Positions 1-5,904 are shown, counted from the stretch's first letter. The stretch: DNA of 8,155 nt from Nitrospirota bacterium (GCA_003228495.1 QIDY01000116.1:1-8155), one strand, 5' to 3'. Program-made: numbers and translations. The notes: generated by a model from the letters alone, not told the origin.

Positions 1-78
1 GCCGCTCTTAATGCGTTTTCTCAGTTCGACGGCTAACCCTTTTTCTTTAACTAAAATATGACTAGCTCTCCACTCCAT
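1..78 (-). CDS. Parvulin-type peptidyl-prolyl cis-trans isomerase (PpiC family), N-terminal fragment
   Basis: Reading the minus strand from the ATG at 78-76 gives 26 residues beginning MEWRASHILVKEKGLAVELR, and the gene continues past the left edge. The ASHILVK segment followed by an amphipathic helix with acidic and basic residues is the signature first strand and helix of the PpiC/parvulin rotamase domain, which isomerises Xaa-Pro bonds during protein folding. Because the domain begins almost at the start codon, with no signal peptide, this is probably a small cytoplasmic single-domain parvulin (about 90-100 residues in the family) and not a SurA/PrsA-like exported protein. A Shine-Dalgarno AGGAGA lies at 90-85 on the minus strand, six to seven bases before the ATG, which supports this start. 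Its upstream region is occupied by IS6 debris, so its native promoter may have been replaced. The family call is fairly certain; the length and any C-terminal fusion cannot be seen. Confidence 0.85.
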   Translation of the reverse strand, partial: MEWRASHILVKEKGLAVELRKRIKSG

Positions 79-97
79 AGGTTCTCCTTTTCAATCG

Positions 98-213
98 TCA
101 ACCTAGGTCCGGAAAAAATTCCACTTCCAAATATCGATGGTACAGCCAATCGGCGTGACTGATAATTTCAGAGGGAAAACGGTGACGTTGGTAGCTGGGT
201 GTTGGTTTTTCAT
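98..213 (-). pseudogene. IS6-family transposase, truncated and frameshifted N-terminus
   Basis: Minus-strand codons 193 to 131 read YQRHRFPSEIISHADWLYHR followed by Y. This matches the conserved N-terminus of one IS6-family transposase branch (general form RHRFPxEIIxHAVWLYxRF), which precedes the helix-turn-helix and the DDE catalytic domain. The only nearby ATG (213-211) is out of phase with this block by one base: 20 bases separate it from the TAC codon where 21 would restore the frame. This suggests a single-base deletion in the K/N-rich start. After the conserved block the expected SFRDxE helix is scrambled; a related string (TTTCCGGACCTAG) survives in shifted frames, and a TGA at 100-98 closes the frame. 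No catalytic residues remain, so it cannot transpose. The family assignment rests on motif recall, not an alignment. Confidence 0.75.
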
Positions 214-247
214 GTGAGTTATTTACCTTATCATCTTCGGCCAATCT

Positions 248-264
248 AACTTTGCAAGGGAACC
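248..264 (-). repeat. IS6-family terminal inverted repeat
   Basis: The plus strand reads AACTTTGCAAGGGAACC, so the minus strand reads GGTTCCCTTGCAAAGTT. The GGTTC start, the TTGCAAA core and the AGTT end agree with IS6-family ends, and differ from the common form only at two bases after GGTTC. The repeat is oriented so that the element extends leftward into the transposase remnant, marking 264 as the outer boundary of the insertion. Confidence 0.7.
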
Positions 265-499
265 TCTGGAGAGAGTTCCATGTTGGTCGAAGGCTTGTTG
301 CATCCGCTAAAAACCCTCCTCAACCATTTCTTTTCTTCCGGTCAAGAAGGTTCTTTCCTACACCGCCATATGTTCTCCCTGTCTATATCTTCTACGTGGC
401 CGTATGCTACGCCTTTCGCCGAAATAATCCAATCCTCCCTCAAAAGAATCAACCGACACTTGTCAACCCGTAGCCCCCTTTCCTTCATAAGGACCCCTA
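265..499. other. Gene-poor spacer; no supported gene
   Basis: Two overlapping plus-strand reading frames run through this stretch (252-473 and 280-540). The second has a fair ribosome-binding site (GGAGAGAG, eight bases before the ATG at 280). Their products are rich in Ser, His, Pro and Arg with no recognisable domain, and the first starts inside the IS terminal repeat, so I call neither. On the minus strand there is a perfect TTGACA hexamer (464-459) but no convincing -10 box at the right spacing. The plus strand is notably pyrimidine-rich around 305-350 and 430-485. Confidence 0.4.
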
Positions 500-533
500 C
501 AAACAAAAAATCCCAACTCCGTGAGGAGTCAGG
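500..533 (-). terminator. Rho-independent terminator-like hairpin, strongest on the minus strand
   Basis: On the minus strand CCTGACTCC (533-525), loop TCAC (524-521) and GGAGTTGGG (520-512) form a nine-pair stem with two G-T wobbles in its middle. It is followed at once by ATTTTTTGTTTG (511-500), a good U-tract. On the plus strand the same stem is followed only by CTTTTG, so termination in that direction would be weaker. No confident minus-strand gene lies to the right. The hairpin may therefore serve an unrecognised transcript, be a relic of a deleted gene, or act as a two-way terminator. Confidence 0.6.
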
Positions 534-548
534 CTTTTGATTAAACCA

Positions 549-558
549 ATTATACTGT
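549..558 (+). promoter_or_regulatory. Possible -10 element (AATTATACTG)
   Basis: The plus strand carries TATACT at 551-556 within AATTATACTG, about 75 bp before the small ORF at 632. The identical ten bases occur again at 4940-4949, ahead of the HisN-like gene. Neither copy has a good -35 hexamer at 16-18 bp, so this is a weak call based on recurrence and placement. Confidence 0.25.
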
Positions 559-631
559 CCTTCCGATCACCTCGGCCATGCGTGACAGTGTGACCCAGGA
601 AGAAGCGCATTATTTGAAAGGGGGAAACGCT

Positions 632-832
632 ATGAGCCAGGACAAACCAACCTCTTCCGACAACCCGATGACGCCAGCGGACAGCCTGCCCGACGAGAGG
701 GACTTCGAGAAGGAACTGAAAAGGCTAGGGATCAGTCCTGGATTCCGGTTCCGTTGCCGAGCCAACACACCTCTTTGCCTGTTGCCCAAGCCCACACACC
801 ACCATGGCTCGCCATGCCTGGCCCGATCCTAG
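632..832 (+). CDS. Small hypothetical protein, possibly frameshifted
   Basis: I do not recognise this gene. The start at 632 (MSQDKPTSS...) is preferred over an in-frame ATG at 578 because GGGGGA lies about seven bases before it. The first 36 residues use codons ending mostly in G or C (GAC, GAG, CTG, AAG) and contain a charged helix-like stretch DERDFEKELKRLGISP, which looks genuinely coding. From about position 740 the frame turns into a low-quality string rich in Arg, His, Cys and Pro. The -1 frame from the same point reads IPVPLPSQHTSLPVAQ and then a hydrophobic PPWLAMPGPILGK before a stop at 838-840, which looks more protein-like. The gene may have lost one base, or it may be an old fragment. 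There is no signal peptide or clear membrane segment, and no partner gene. Confidence 0.4.
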   Translation: MSQDKPTSSDNPMTPADSLPDERDFEKELKRLGISPGFRFRCRANTPLCLLPKPTHHHGSPCLARS

Positions 833-1036
833 GAAAATAGGCCGGTCAGGCCCTTCTCGTAGGGTGAACTCCCACCGTTCAGAAAGCGGAGATCCCTAAT
901 TGCCCCCTCACAGAGTTCTTTGGTACTTTGCGGGTCAGTCAAAAAGGCCGTTTAAAATTCATTTTCCTTCCGACGGTCTTTGGATCATTTGAACGATAAA
1001 AATTATTGAACGAAAAGAATACCCCTGAATTCTACT
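833..1036. other. Intergenic, no gene seen
   Basis: No open frame here has a credible start or domain. Small inverted repeats are present, such as GGCC-GGTCA-GGCC near 840-853 and GGTG-AACTCC-CACC near 863-876, but neither has a U-tract or a recognisable riboswitch core. I see no tRNA or known structured RNA. Confidence 0.35.
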
Positions 1037-1037
1037 C

Positions 1038-1126
1038 CGTTATCCCCGACGTTACTAATCGGGGATCCATCCGAAAACGGGGAAACAAAGAAACTGGATT
1101 CCCGATAAAAGCCTTCGGGAATGACA
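1038..1126. repeat. Head-to-head pair of REP-like hairpins (BIME/dRS3-like)
   Basis: Two imperfect copies of one palindromic unit lie in opposite orientation. Unit A has arms ATCCCCGA (1042-1049) and TCGGGGAT (1059-1066) around a nine-base loop. Unit B has arms ATTCCCGA (1098-1105) and TCGGGAAT (1115-1122), also around nine bases. Unit A is bordered by CGTT on the left and CCA on the right; unit B is bordered by TGG on the left and GACA on the right. The reverse complement of B, TGTCATTCCCGA... TCGGGAATCCA, therefore aligns with A end to end. The spacer is about 25 bases. The ATTCCC...GGGAAT core is the same as in Neisseria dRS3 repeats and in repeats scattered through many environmental genomes. 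The pair is probably a dispersed non-autonomous repeat. Confidence 0.75.
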
Positions 1127-1368
1127 TGATTGGGTTGGAGGGACTTGGCATGATGTCTGACTTGAGAAAGACAAGGGAGATACAGTAACAGAGTCAACAC
1201 CGCTTCGTGGCTTCGCTCCGCAGGAGGTGGATCCCTAAACTTGAAATCCCCTGGGTCCCTTCGTTGCAATTGGCCAGCCTGATTGTAGGTACGAGTGCCG
1301 GATAAAGGTCAGCAGTCCAACACGGCAACTAGTCGCTCAACAGGTGGACTAATTACCAGGGGCACGTC
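1127..1368. other. Leader region of the SGNH hydrolase gene
   Basis: No gene is supported here. A weak promoter candidate is TTGCAA (1264-1269) with TAGGTA (1286-1291) at 16 bp. An inverted repeat AGTCCA (1314-1319) / TGGACT (1345-1350) lies shortly before the start codon, with a long 25-base loop. A reverse frame covering 1003-1269 runs through the REP pair and reads like translated repeat sequence, so it is not called. CTTCG is repeated at 1202-1214. Confidence 0.3.
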
Positions 1369-2484
1369 ATGAATCAACCGAACCCGCTGTGGACAAAGAT
1401 GAATAGAAAATCCTTGGTTAGGATCACCGCTCTCTTGCTCGCGATGGGTTTTCTCGCAGTGCTAGCCTACATTGGCAAAGATATGCGACTCAACAGCAAT
1501 CCTGCCAAGTCGTCTAATTTCTTAGAGCGAGAGTCGGACTATTATATACCCGACAAAATCGTCGGCCATATACACAGGCCTTACGCCGTTAGGACATTTG
1601 ACTGGAAAGAGCACGAGAAAGGCCGATTAGTCTTCAGAACTAATAATCTGGGATTTCGAGAGGATCACGATACGGAACAAGGAAAGCCACTCGAGTCCAT
1701 ACGTGTGTTAGTAACTGGTGACTCTCATATCGATGGTGTGCTCTACAATTCTGAATCTTTCCCCAATCTTTTGGAAACGGATTTGAACTCAAGATTCCCG
1801 CCTCATAAATTTGAAGTGATAAACGGCGGCACCGGCTACTACGGCCCTCACAACTACGCTCGATTCCTAGACAAATACCTATCACTCAAGCCTGATATTT
1901 TTGTCGTCGTCATCTATGCTGGTAATGATTTCCTGGATGCAGGAAGGTTTCTAGAGGCGCAAAGCGATTACCTCGTGAAGAGACCCAAAGACTACTATAA
2001 ACTCTTGCATGGATGCTGCCAGGGATTTCCTGGAGTTGGTGGTCAGGTCTTCAATCAAATCCACTACCTGAAAACATTTCCACACATGCAAGGCAAAGTC
2101 GTCGGGTTTACCAACAGCCAGTTGGCGCAGATTCATGAAATTTGCCTCCGTAACGGCATAGAACTTTTCGTAGTCTTGCTGCCGACAAAGGCCGATGTCG
2201 AGTGGCAAACCGATCGTGTTCGGCTTGAAAAAGCCAGAGTGCTCTTGGGGTGGACACTTGAGGACTTACATTTAAATCAGAGATTGAGTCAACAAGTGGC
2301 AGGGTGGCTAAAGCAGAAGGCGATAAAATACATAGATGTGTATGCAAAGATGACGCAAACGCCTGCCGAGCTGTTTTGGCGCTACGATTATCATTTAAAC
2401 AATAAAGGGCACGCGTTTCTCGCCAAGATATTGGCTCCTTCTCTGCAACCCTATCTTGAGACATTGATAGCCAAGGAAGGATAA
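1369..2484 (+). CDS. SGNH/GDSL-family hydrolase with N-terminal membrane anchor
   Basis: The 371-residue protein has a basic N-terminus and one hydrophobic segment at about residues 17-35 (ITALLLAMGFLAVLAYIG). It is therefore probably anchored in the inner membrane with its catalytic domain outside the cytoplasm. The SGNH blocks are in order: the FRTNNLGFRED lead-in (89-99) common in this family, block I GDSH (117-120, nucleophile Ser119), block II GGTGYYG (153-159), block III GND (185-187, oxyanion Asn186) and block V DYHLNNKGH (340-348, Asp340 and His342). All catalytic residues appear intact. Relatives are esterases or O-acetyl transfer enzymes acting on polysaccharides; the DxH form of block V resembles AlgX/AlgJ-type proteins, but the substrate cannot be told. 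AGGGG six bases before the ATG supports the start; an internal ATG at codon 11 lacks one. It stands alone, converging on ppk1 with 42 bp between, and no clear terminator is visible there. Confidence 0.85.
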   Translation: MNQPNPLWTKMNRKSLVRITALLLAMGFLAVLAYIGKDMRLNSNPAKSSNFLERESDYYIPDKIVGHIHRPYAVRTFDWKEHEKGRLVFRTNNLGFREDHDTEQGKPLESIRVLVTGDSHIDGVLYNSESFPNLLETDLNSRFPPHKFEVINGGTGYYGPHNYARFLDKYLSLKPDIFVVVIYAGNDFLDAGRFLEAQSDYLVKRPKDYYKLLHGCCQGFPGVGGQVFNQIHYLKTFPHMQGKVVGFTNSQLAQIHEICLRNGIELFVVLLPTKADVEWQTDRVRLEKARVLLGWTLEDLHLNQRLSQQVAGWLKQKAIKYIDVYAKMTQTPAELFWRYDYHLNNKGHAFLAKILAPSLQPYLETLIAKEG

Positions 2485-2526
2485 GTTGTGTGGTGGGTTT
2501 TGATCGGCAACTCACTATATTCTGTC

Positions 2527-4698
2527 TTAGACTGATTGGGGTTTGATTTCTTTGCTTCTCAATTGTGAGACAAACCAATCTTGGACATGAAAGGGAGGGT
2601 CGTCAGGTGCGGGTTTCATTCTTGTATAAGTGCCATTCGATTCCAATCGGCGGCCTTGTACGTTGTCTTTGAGATAGGGCGTCAAGACGGTTTCCACAAT
2701 ACACTTCCGAAGCTTTGGGTTCTCGATGGGGAACAGGATTTCAACCCGTCGGTCAAGATTTCTGGACATTAAGTCCGCGCTGCCGATGAAGAGTTCATCG
2801 GTTCCCCCATTATGGAAATAAAAACAGCGGGAATGTTCAAGGAACCGTCCGACATGAGAGGTAACCGTAATGGTTTCGCTGAGCCCCGGCATTCCAGGGC
2901 GCAGTCCGCACATGCCTCGTACAAGTAAATGAATGTTCACGCCTGCTTGAGAGGCGCGATATAGGGCTTGAATACAGGCCTTGTCAACGAGTGAATTTAT
3001 TTTGAAGATCAGGTAGCCGTCGCCCTTTTCCTGCTGCCGGATGATTTCGCGGCTGATTCGTGCGATCAGTTGATTACGGATTCCACCAGGCGCCACGAGC
3101 AATTTGGCGTAGGTGTCTTTTTTGGAAATTCCTGTGAGAGCGTTAAAGAGATCGGTCACATCTTCTCCCATAACCGGATCGCACGTAAATAAACTAAAGT
3201 CGGTATAAATTCGGCTGGTGGTTGGATTGTAATTCCCTGTTCCGAGATGCAGGTACTGACGGATACCCTCTGGCTCACGCCGCACAACCATGCAGACTTT
3301 CGCATGGGTTTTGAGTCCTCGGACTCCGTAAACCACGTGTACGCCTTCATCTTCTAATTTTCTCGCCCATTCAATATTATTCTCCTCATCAAAGCGAGCT
3401 TTGAGTTCGAGGAGGACTGCCACTTGTTTTCCGTTTTGTCGAGCTTCCATTAACGCGGCGACGACTGGAGAGTTTGCGCCGACGCGGTACAGCGTCTGTT
3501 TGATCGCCAAGACCTGGGGGTCGAGGGCCGCTTGTCGAATGAAGTCCACAACCGGAGAAAAACTATCAAAAGGATGATGGAGAAACACGTCTTCTCGTTT
3601 GATAATGGAAAACAAGGATTCTTTGGAGGGAGCATCGAGGAGGGCGGCGGGGTGATACGGAGGATATTTTAAGTTCGGTTTGTCAATCTGGGTGAGCTCA
3701 AATAGGGTCGACATGCCAAGGCGAAAATCGTAGGTATAGACCTGATAGGGGGCTAAGGTGAGATTGCGGACGAGAATATCTTTAATGAAGTCCGGGGTGT
3801 GTTGAGCAAGTTCCAGGCGTACGACGGAACCGTACTGCCGCAGATCGATTTGTTCTTCAATGGCGGCTAACAGGTCTCCGGCTTCATCTTCTTCGATCTC
3901 AAAGTCGGCGTCGCGTGTAATGCGGAAGTAATACGCGGCTTGTACGGTGACACCTGGAAACAATAGGTCCAAATTGTCGGAAACAATGTCTTCGAGCCAT
4001 ACGAAATTTGCGGCCTCTTGTCCGGTTTCTAATCCTAAGTGCTGATCATCAGTGACCTGTTGTTCATCAGGAAGTCGGACGAGTCTGGGAAAAAGTGCGG
4101 GGACTTTGATGCGGGCAAAACATTCCCCGCGTTCCGGATCGTTCGCGACGACGGCGAGATTGACGGTTAAATCGGAAATATGGGGAAAGGGGTGGCTGGG
4201 ATCAAATGCCAACGGTGTGAGAGCTGGAAAGATTTCTTTGCGAAAGTATCGTCGCAGTAAGGATCGTTGTTTGGGCTTCACATTTTTATACGGAAGAATA
4301 TGGATGCCGGCTTCTGCCAGATTGGGTAATAATTCTTCCTGCCAACATCGCGAGATTCGAGCAAAGCTCAGCAACAGCACTTCACGAATTTTGCCCAATT
4401 GTTCGGAGGGGCTGGTTCCATCCAAAGAAGCTTTCTCCAACACACCGCTGGTTAATTGTTCACGAAGGCCCGAAATCCGAATCATGAAGAATTCGTCGAG
4501 ATTGTTAAAAAAAATAGCTAAGAATTTGATGCGCTCTAACAGTGGGTGATTAGGATCTTCGGCCTCTTCCAGGACGCGTTTATTGAACTCCAGCCAACTC
4601 AACTCTCGATTGAGATACAGCTTTGGATCATCCAAGTTGGTGAGGGTGGTATCAAATTTTTTTTGACTCAGGACTGAAGATGGGGATGGTTCAGACAT
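2527..4698 (-). CDS. ppk1: Polyphosphate kinase 1
   Basis: This enzyme reversibly transfers the gamma phosphate of ATP to a growing polyphosphate chain through a phosphohistidine. At 723 residues it is slightly longer than the E. coli protein; the extra N-terminal tail gives a constant offset of about 30. Domains in order: N domain starting YLNRELSWLEFNKRVL (28-43) with FFNNLDEFFMIR (63-74), then the head domain, then the two phospholipase-D-like C domains. The key residues as known for E. coli PPK1 are all present: Arg405 (TLYRVG), Arg435 (LKARFDEENN), phosphoacceptor His465 (GLKTHAK), Tyr498 (SRIYTD), Arg594 (LLVRG) and His622 (FLEHSR). The ATG at 4698 has AGGA about 11 bases upstream, a slightly long spacing. 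The gene is divergent from the phosphatase and ppx genes, so synthesis and breakdown of polyphosphate can be controlled from one intergenic region. Nothing looks truncated or mutated. Confidence 0.97.
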   Translation of the reverse strand: MSEPSPSSVLSQKKFDTTLTNLDDPKLYLNRELSWLEFNKRVLEEAEDPNHPLLERIKFLAIFFNNLDEFFMIRISGLREQLTSGVLEKASLDGTSPSEQLGKIREVLLLSFARISRCWQEELLPNLAEAGIHILPYKNVKPKQRSLLRRYFRKEIFPALTPLAFDPSHPFPHISDLTVNLAVVANDPERGECFARIKVPALFPRLVRLPDEQQVTDDQHLGLETGQEAANFVWLEDIVSDNLDLLFPGVTVQAAYYFRITRDADFEIEEDEAGDLLAAIEEQIDLRQYGSVVRLELAQHTPDFIKDILVRNLTLAPYQVYTYDFRLGMSTLFELTQIDKPNLKYPPYHPAALLDAPSKESLFSIIKREDVFLHHPFDSFSPVVDFIRQAALDPQVLAIKQTLYRVGANSPVVAALMEARQNGKQVAVLLELKARFDEENNIEWARKLEDEGVHVVYGVRGLKTHAKVCMVVRREPEGIRQYLHLGTGNYNPTTSRIYTDFSLFTCDPVMGEDVTDLFNALTGISKKDTYAKLLVAPGGIRNQLIARISREIIRQQEKGDGYLIFKINSLVDKACIQALYRASQAGVNIHLLVRGMCGLRPGMPGLSETITVTSHVGRFLEHSRCFYFHNGGTDELFIGSADLMSRNLDRRVEILFPIENPKLRKCIVETVLTPYLKDNVQGRRLESNGTYTRMKPAPDDPPFHVQDWFVSQLRSKEIKPQSV

Positions 4699-4758
4699 GG
4701 TGACAAAATTCCTGCTAGTCTTTGTTGAGGGTGTGAATGGGCGTACACATCGATATTA

Positions 4759-4767
4759 ATTATAGCA
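4759..4767 (-). promoter_or_regulatory. Extended -10 promoter for ppk1
   Basis: On the minus strand TGCTATAAT (4767-4759) is a consensus TATAAT with a perfect extended -10 TG. It would start transcription near 4752, giving a leader of about 55 bases to the ppk1 ATG at 4698. No good -35 hexamer lies at 16-18 bp, which is normal for extended -10 promoters. This is the best promoter in the window. Confidence 0.55.
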
Positions 4768-4879
4768 GACTCGATGGTAAACGATTGTCTTGTGCGTCGA
4801 GATTCTGTTGGGGGGAGATGTTTGTCTTGTCCTTATGAAGAAAGGGAAGAAAAAGCTAGTTCCAATGGTCCAGGGCCTT

Positions 4880-4912
4880 TATAATATTAAGGACTTCTTT
4901 CTAAAGAGTCCT
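4880..4912 (+). promoter_or_regulatory. Perfect -10 box followed by a hairpin at the predicted start of the phosphatase transcript
   Basis: TATAAT at 4880-4885 on the plus strand is a perfect -10 hexamer, though the -35 region is poor. Just downstream AGGACT (4890-4895) and AGTCCT (4907-4912) pair, extended inward by CTTT/AAAG with one bulged T. A transcript starting near 4892 would begin within this palindrome. It could be an operator overlapping the start site or a 5' stabilising hairpin. A second -10-like AATTATACTG lies at 4940-4949, nearer the gene. Confidence 0.4.
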
Positions 4913-4965
4913 CTTGAGAGAATCCGAACGCCCGCCTAAATTATACTGAATAACGAGGCTTACAA

Positions 4966-5763
4966 ATGATGGGTCCCATGAAGACTGAACAACTACAACA
5001 GCTGCTGCAAACAGCGGTTGATGCAGGTAGAGCGGCGGCCGTTTCTATCAAAGCGTATTTTGGCCGTCAACATCTTAAAGTCCAACATAAGGGGGATGGA
5101 TCACCGGTCACCTTGGCGGATCAAGAGGCGGAGAGCATCATTCGGACCCATCTTCTTTCCAAGGCCGGAATAGGACCCTTGGATATCTTGGGAGAAGAAG
5201 AAGGTTTGCAAGGAGATGGTACTCGCTTACGTTGGATTGTTGACCCCATTGATGGGACCCGCTCATTCATTCACGGGATTCCCCTATTTGGGACGATTAT
5301 TGCGTTGTTGGATACACAAGAGAATATTCCTGTCGTGGGGGTGATTCATCTTCCCATGCTGGGGCTGACTTATGCGGCCGCCAAAGGGATGGGTGCAACG
5401 TGTCAGGGGAATCAATTGGATATATCGGGAAATGGTTCACTCGATGAAGCCATTCTTGGAGTGGGGGATATCGCGCAGTTTGCAAGTGCCAACCGTTTGT
5501 CGGATTATCATCGTTTGCAAGACCTGTCTGGATATGTGCGTGGATATACGGATTGTTTCGGGCATGGATTGGTTCTCAGTGGTTCGTTAGGTGCCATGAT
5601 GGATCCGGCCTTAAATCCATGGGACATTTTCGCCACGCAAGTATTAGTGGAGGAAGCGAAAGGGACGATCCTGCTTTCTCCGTCATGTGTGCCGGGAAAA
5701 GTTGATGCGCTATTTGGTAATTCGGATGTGGTGGAGCATCTTGCCCGTGAATTGTCTTTGTAA
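4966..5763 (+). CDS. Inositol-monophosphatase-family phosphatase, HisN-like
   Basis: The 265-residue protein carries the full Mg-dependent FIG/IMPase fold. It has DGSPVTLADQEAE (44-56) near the N-terminus, ILGEEEG (74-80) with metal-binding Glu, and WIVDPIDGTRSF (90-101) with Asp93, Asp96 and the Thr98 that activates water. It also has NPWDI (217-221) with Asp220. The form DGTRSFIHGIPLFGTIIALL, together with DCFGHG (196-201), resembles the HisN group of histidinol-phosphate phosphatases more than classical SuhB or CysQ. So L-histidinol phosphate is a reasonable, unproven substrate; inositol phosphate, fructose bisphosphate or PAP remain possible. No signal peptide is present, so it is cytoplasmic. 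GAGG seven bases before the ATG at 4966 supports the start; the next codon is also ATG. It precedes ppx by 141 bp on the same strand and may be co-transcribed with it. Confidence 0.85.
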   Translation: MMGPMKTEQLQQLLQTAVDAGRAAAVSIKAYFGRQHLKVQHKGDGSPVTLADQEAESIIRTHLLSKAGIGPLDILGEEEGLQGDGTRLRWIVDPIDGTRSFIHGIPLFGTIIALLDTQENIPVVGVIHLPMLGLTYAAAKGMGATCQGNQLDISGNGSLDEAILGVGDIAQFASANRLSDYHRLQDLSGYVRGYTDCFGHGLVLSGSLGAMMDPALNPWDIFATQVLVEEAKGTILLSPSCVPGKVDALFGNSDVVEHLARELSL

Positions 5764-5774
5764 CAGAGTGTTGA

Positions 5775-5788
5775 ACAAGTCGGCTTGT
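5775..5788 (+). terminator. Weak stem-loop after the HisN-like gene
   Basis: ACAAG (5775-5779), loop TCGG and CTTGT (5784-5788) form a five-pair stem shortly after the stop codon, followed by GGCGTTTTCC. The stem is short and AT-rich and the T-run has only four bases, so read-through into ppx is likely. It may be an attenuating hairpin. Confidence 0.2.
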
Positions 5789-5810
5789 GGCGTTTTCCGA
5801 ACTGGTCAAA

Positions 5811-5858
5811 AGTAAGAGAAGTGAGGAGTAAAAGGTGAGAAGCAAGAGAGAAGAAAGA
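5811..5858 (+). repeat. Degenerate heptanucleotide tandem repeat (consensus GRAGTRA)
   Basis: The purine tract divides into seven-base units: AGTAAGA, GAAGTGA, GGAGTAA, AAGGTGA, GAAGCAA, GAGAGAA and GAAAGA(T). Most units fit GRAGTRA with one or two changes. The plus strand is almost free of pyrimidines except the T at one fixed position of the unit, which argues for tandem origin and not merely biased composition. It lies 47-94 bp upstream of ppx. Such arrays resemble the short heptanucleotide repeats known between genes in cyanobacteria and some other bacteria. Confidence 0.5.
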
Positions 5859-5874
5859 TGGGGGCTGTGAGTAT

Positions 5875-5896
5875 TTTCCCTAGCGCTGCAGGGAAA
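5875..5896 (+). promoter_or_regulatory. Hairpin abutting the ppx ribosome-binding site
   Basis: TTTCCCT (5875-5881) and AGGGAAA (5890-5896) are perfect inverted arms around the eight-base loop AGCGCTGC. The Shine-Dalgarno of ppx (AAGGGAG, 5895-5901) begins at the end of the right arm. Folding in the mRNA would hold the ribosome-binding site close to or partly inside a stem. This could limit ppx translation; there is no evidence here for a ligand or trans factor. Confidence 0.4.
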
Positions 5897-5904
5897 GGGA
5901 GATC

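Larger units (their letters stand above)
98..264 (-). mobile_element. IS6-family insertion sequence remnant (5' end only)
   Basis: On the minus strand the segment opens at 264 with GGTTCCCTTGCAAAGTT, which closely resembles IS6-family terminal inverted repeats (typical form GGTTCTGTTGCAAAGTT). A transposase start lies about 50 bp further in, the usual spacing for this family. The transposase reading frame stays recognisable only to about position 113. Beyond that no transposase sequence remains and the parvulin ribosome-binding site follows at 90-85. The distal nine tenths of the element and its second inverted repeat are missing, so this is a dead fragment left by deletion. No target duplication can be recognised, because only one end survives. 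Confidence 0.75.

Noticed and set aside
252..540. Two overlapping plus-strand reading frames of 73 and 86 residues.
   Set aside because: The first starts inside the IS6 terminal repeat. The second has a fair ribosome-binding site but low-complexity Ser/His/Arg composition, no domain, and it ends in the terminator hairpin tail.
1038..1126. Repeated palindromes considered as a CRISPR array.
   Set aside because: There are only two units, in inverted orientation, with no regular spacers and no cas genes.
1003..1269. Overlapping reading frames on both strands through the REP pair (60 and 88 residues).
   Set aside because: They mainly translate the palindromic repeat and lack ribosome-binding sites and recognisable protein features.
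2485..2526. Possible shared terminator between the convergent SGNH and ppk1 genes.
   Set aside because: Only a five-base AGTTG/CAACT pair with a 19-base loop and no proper U-tract is present.
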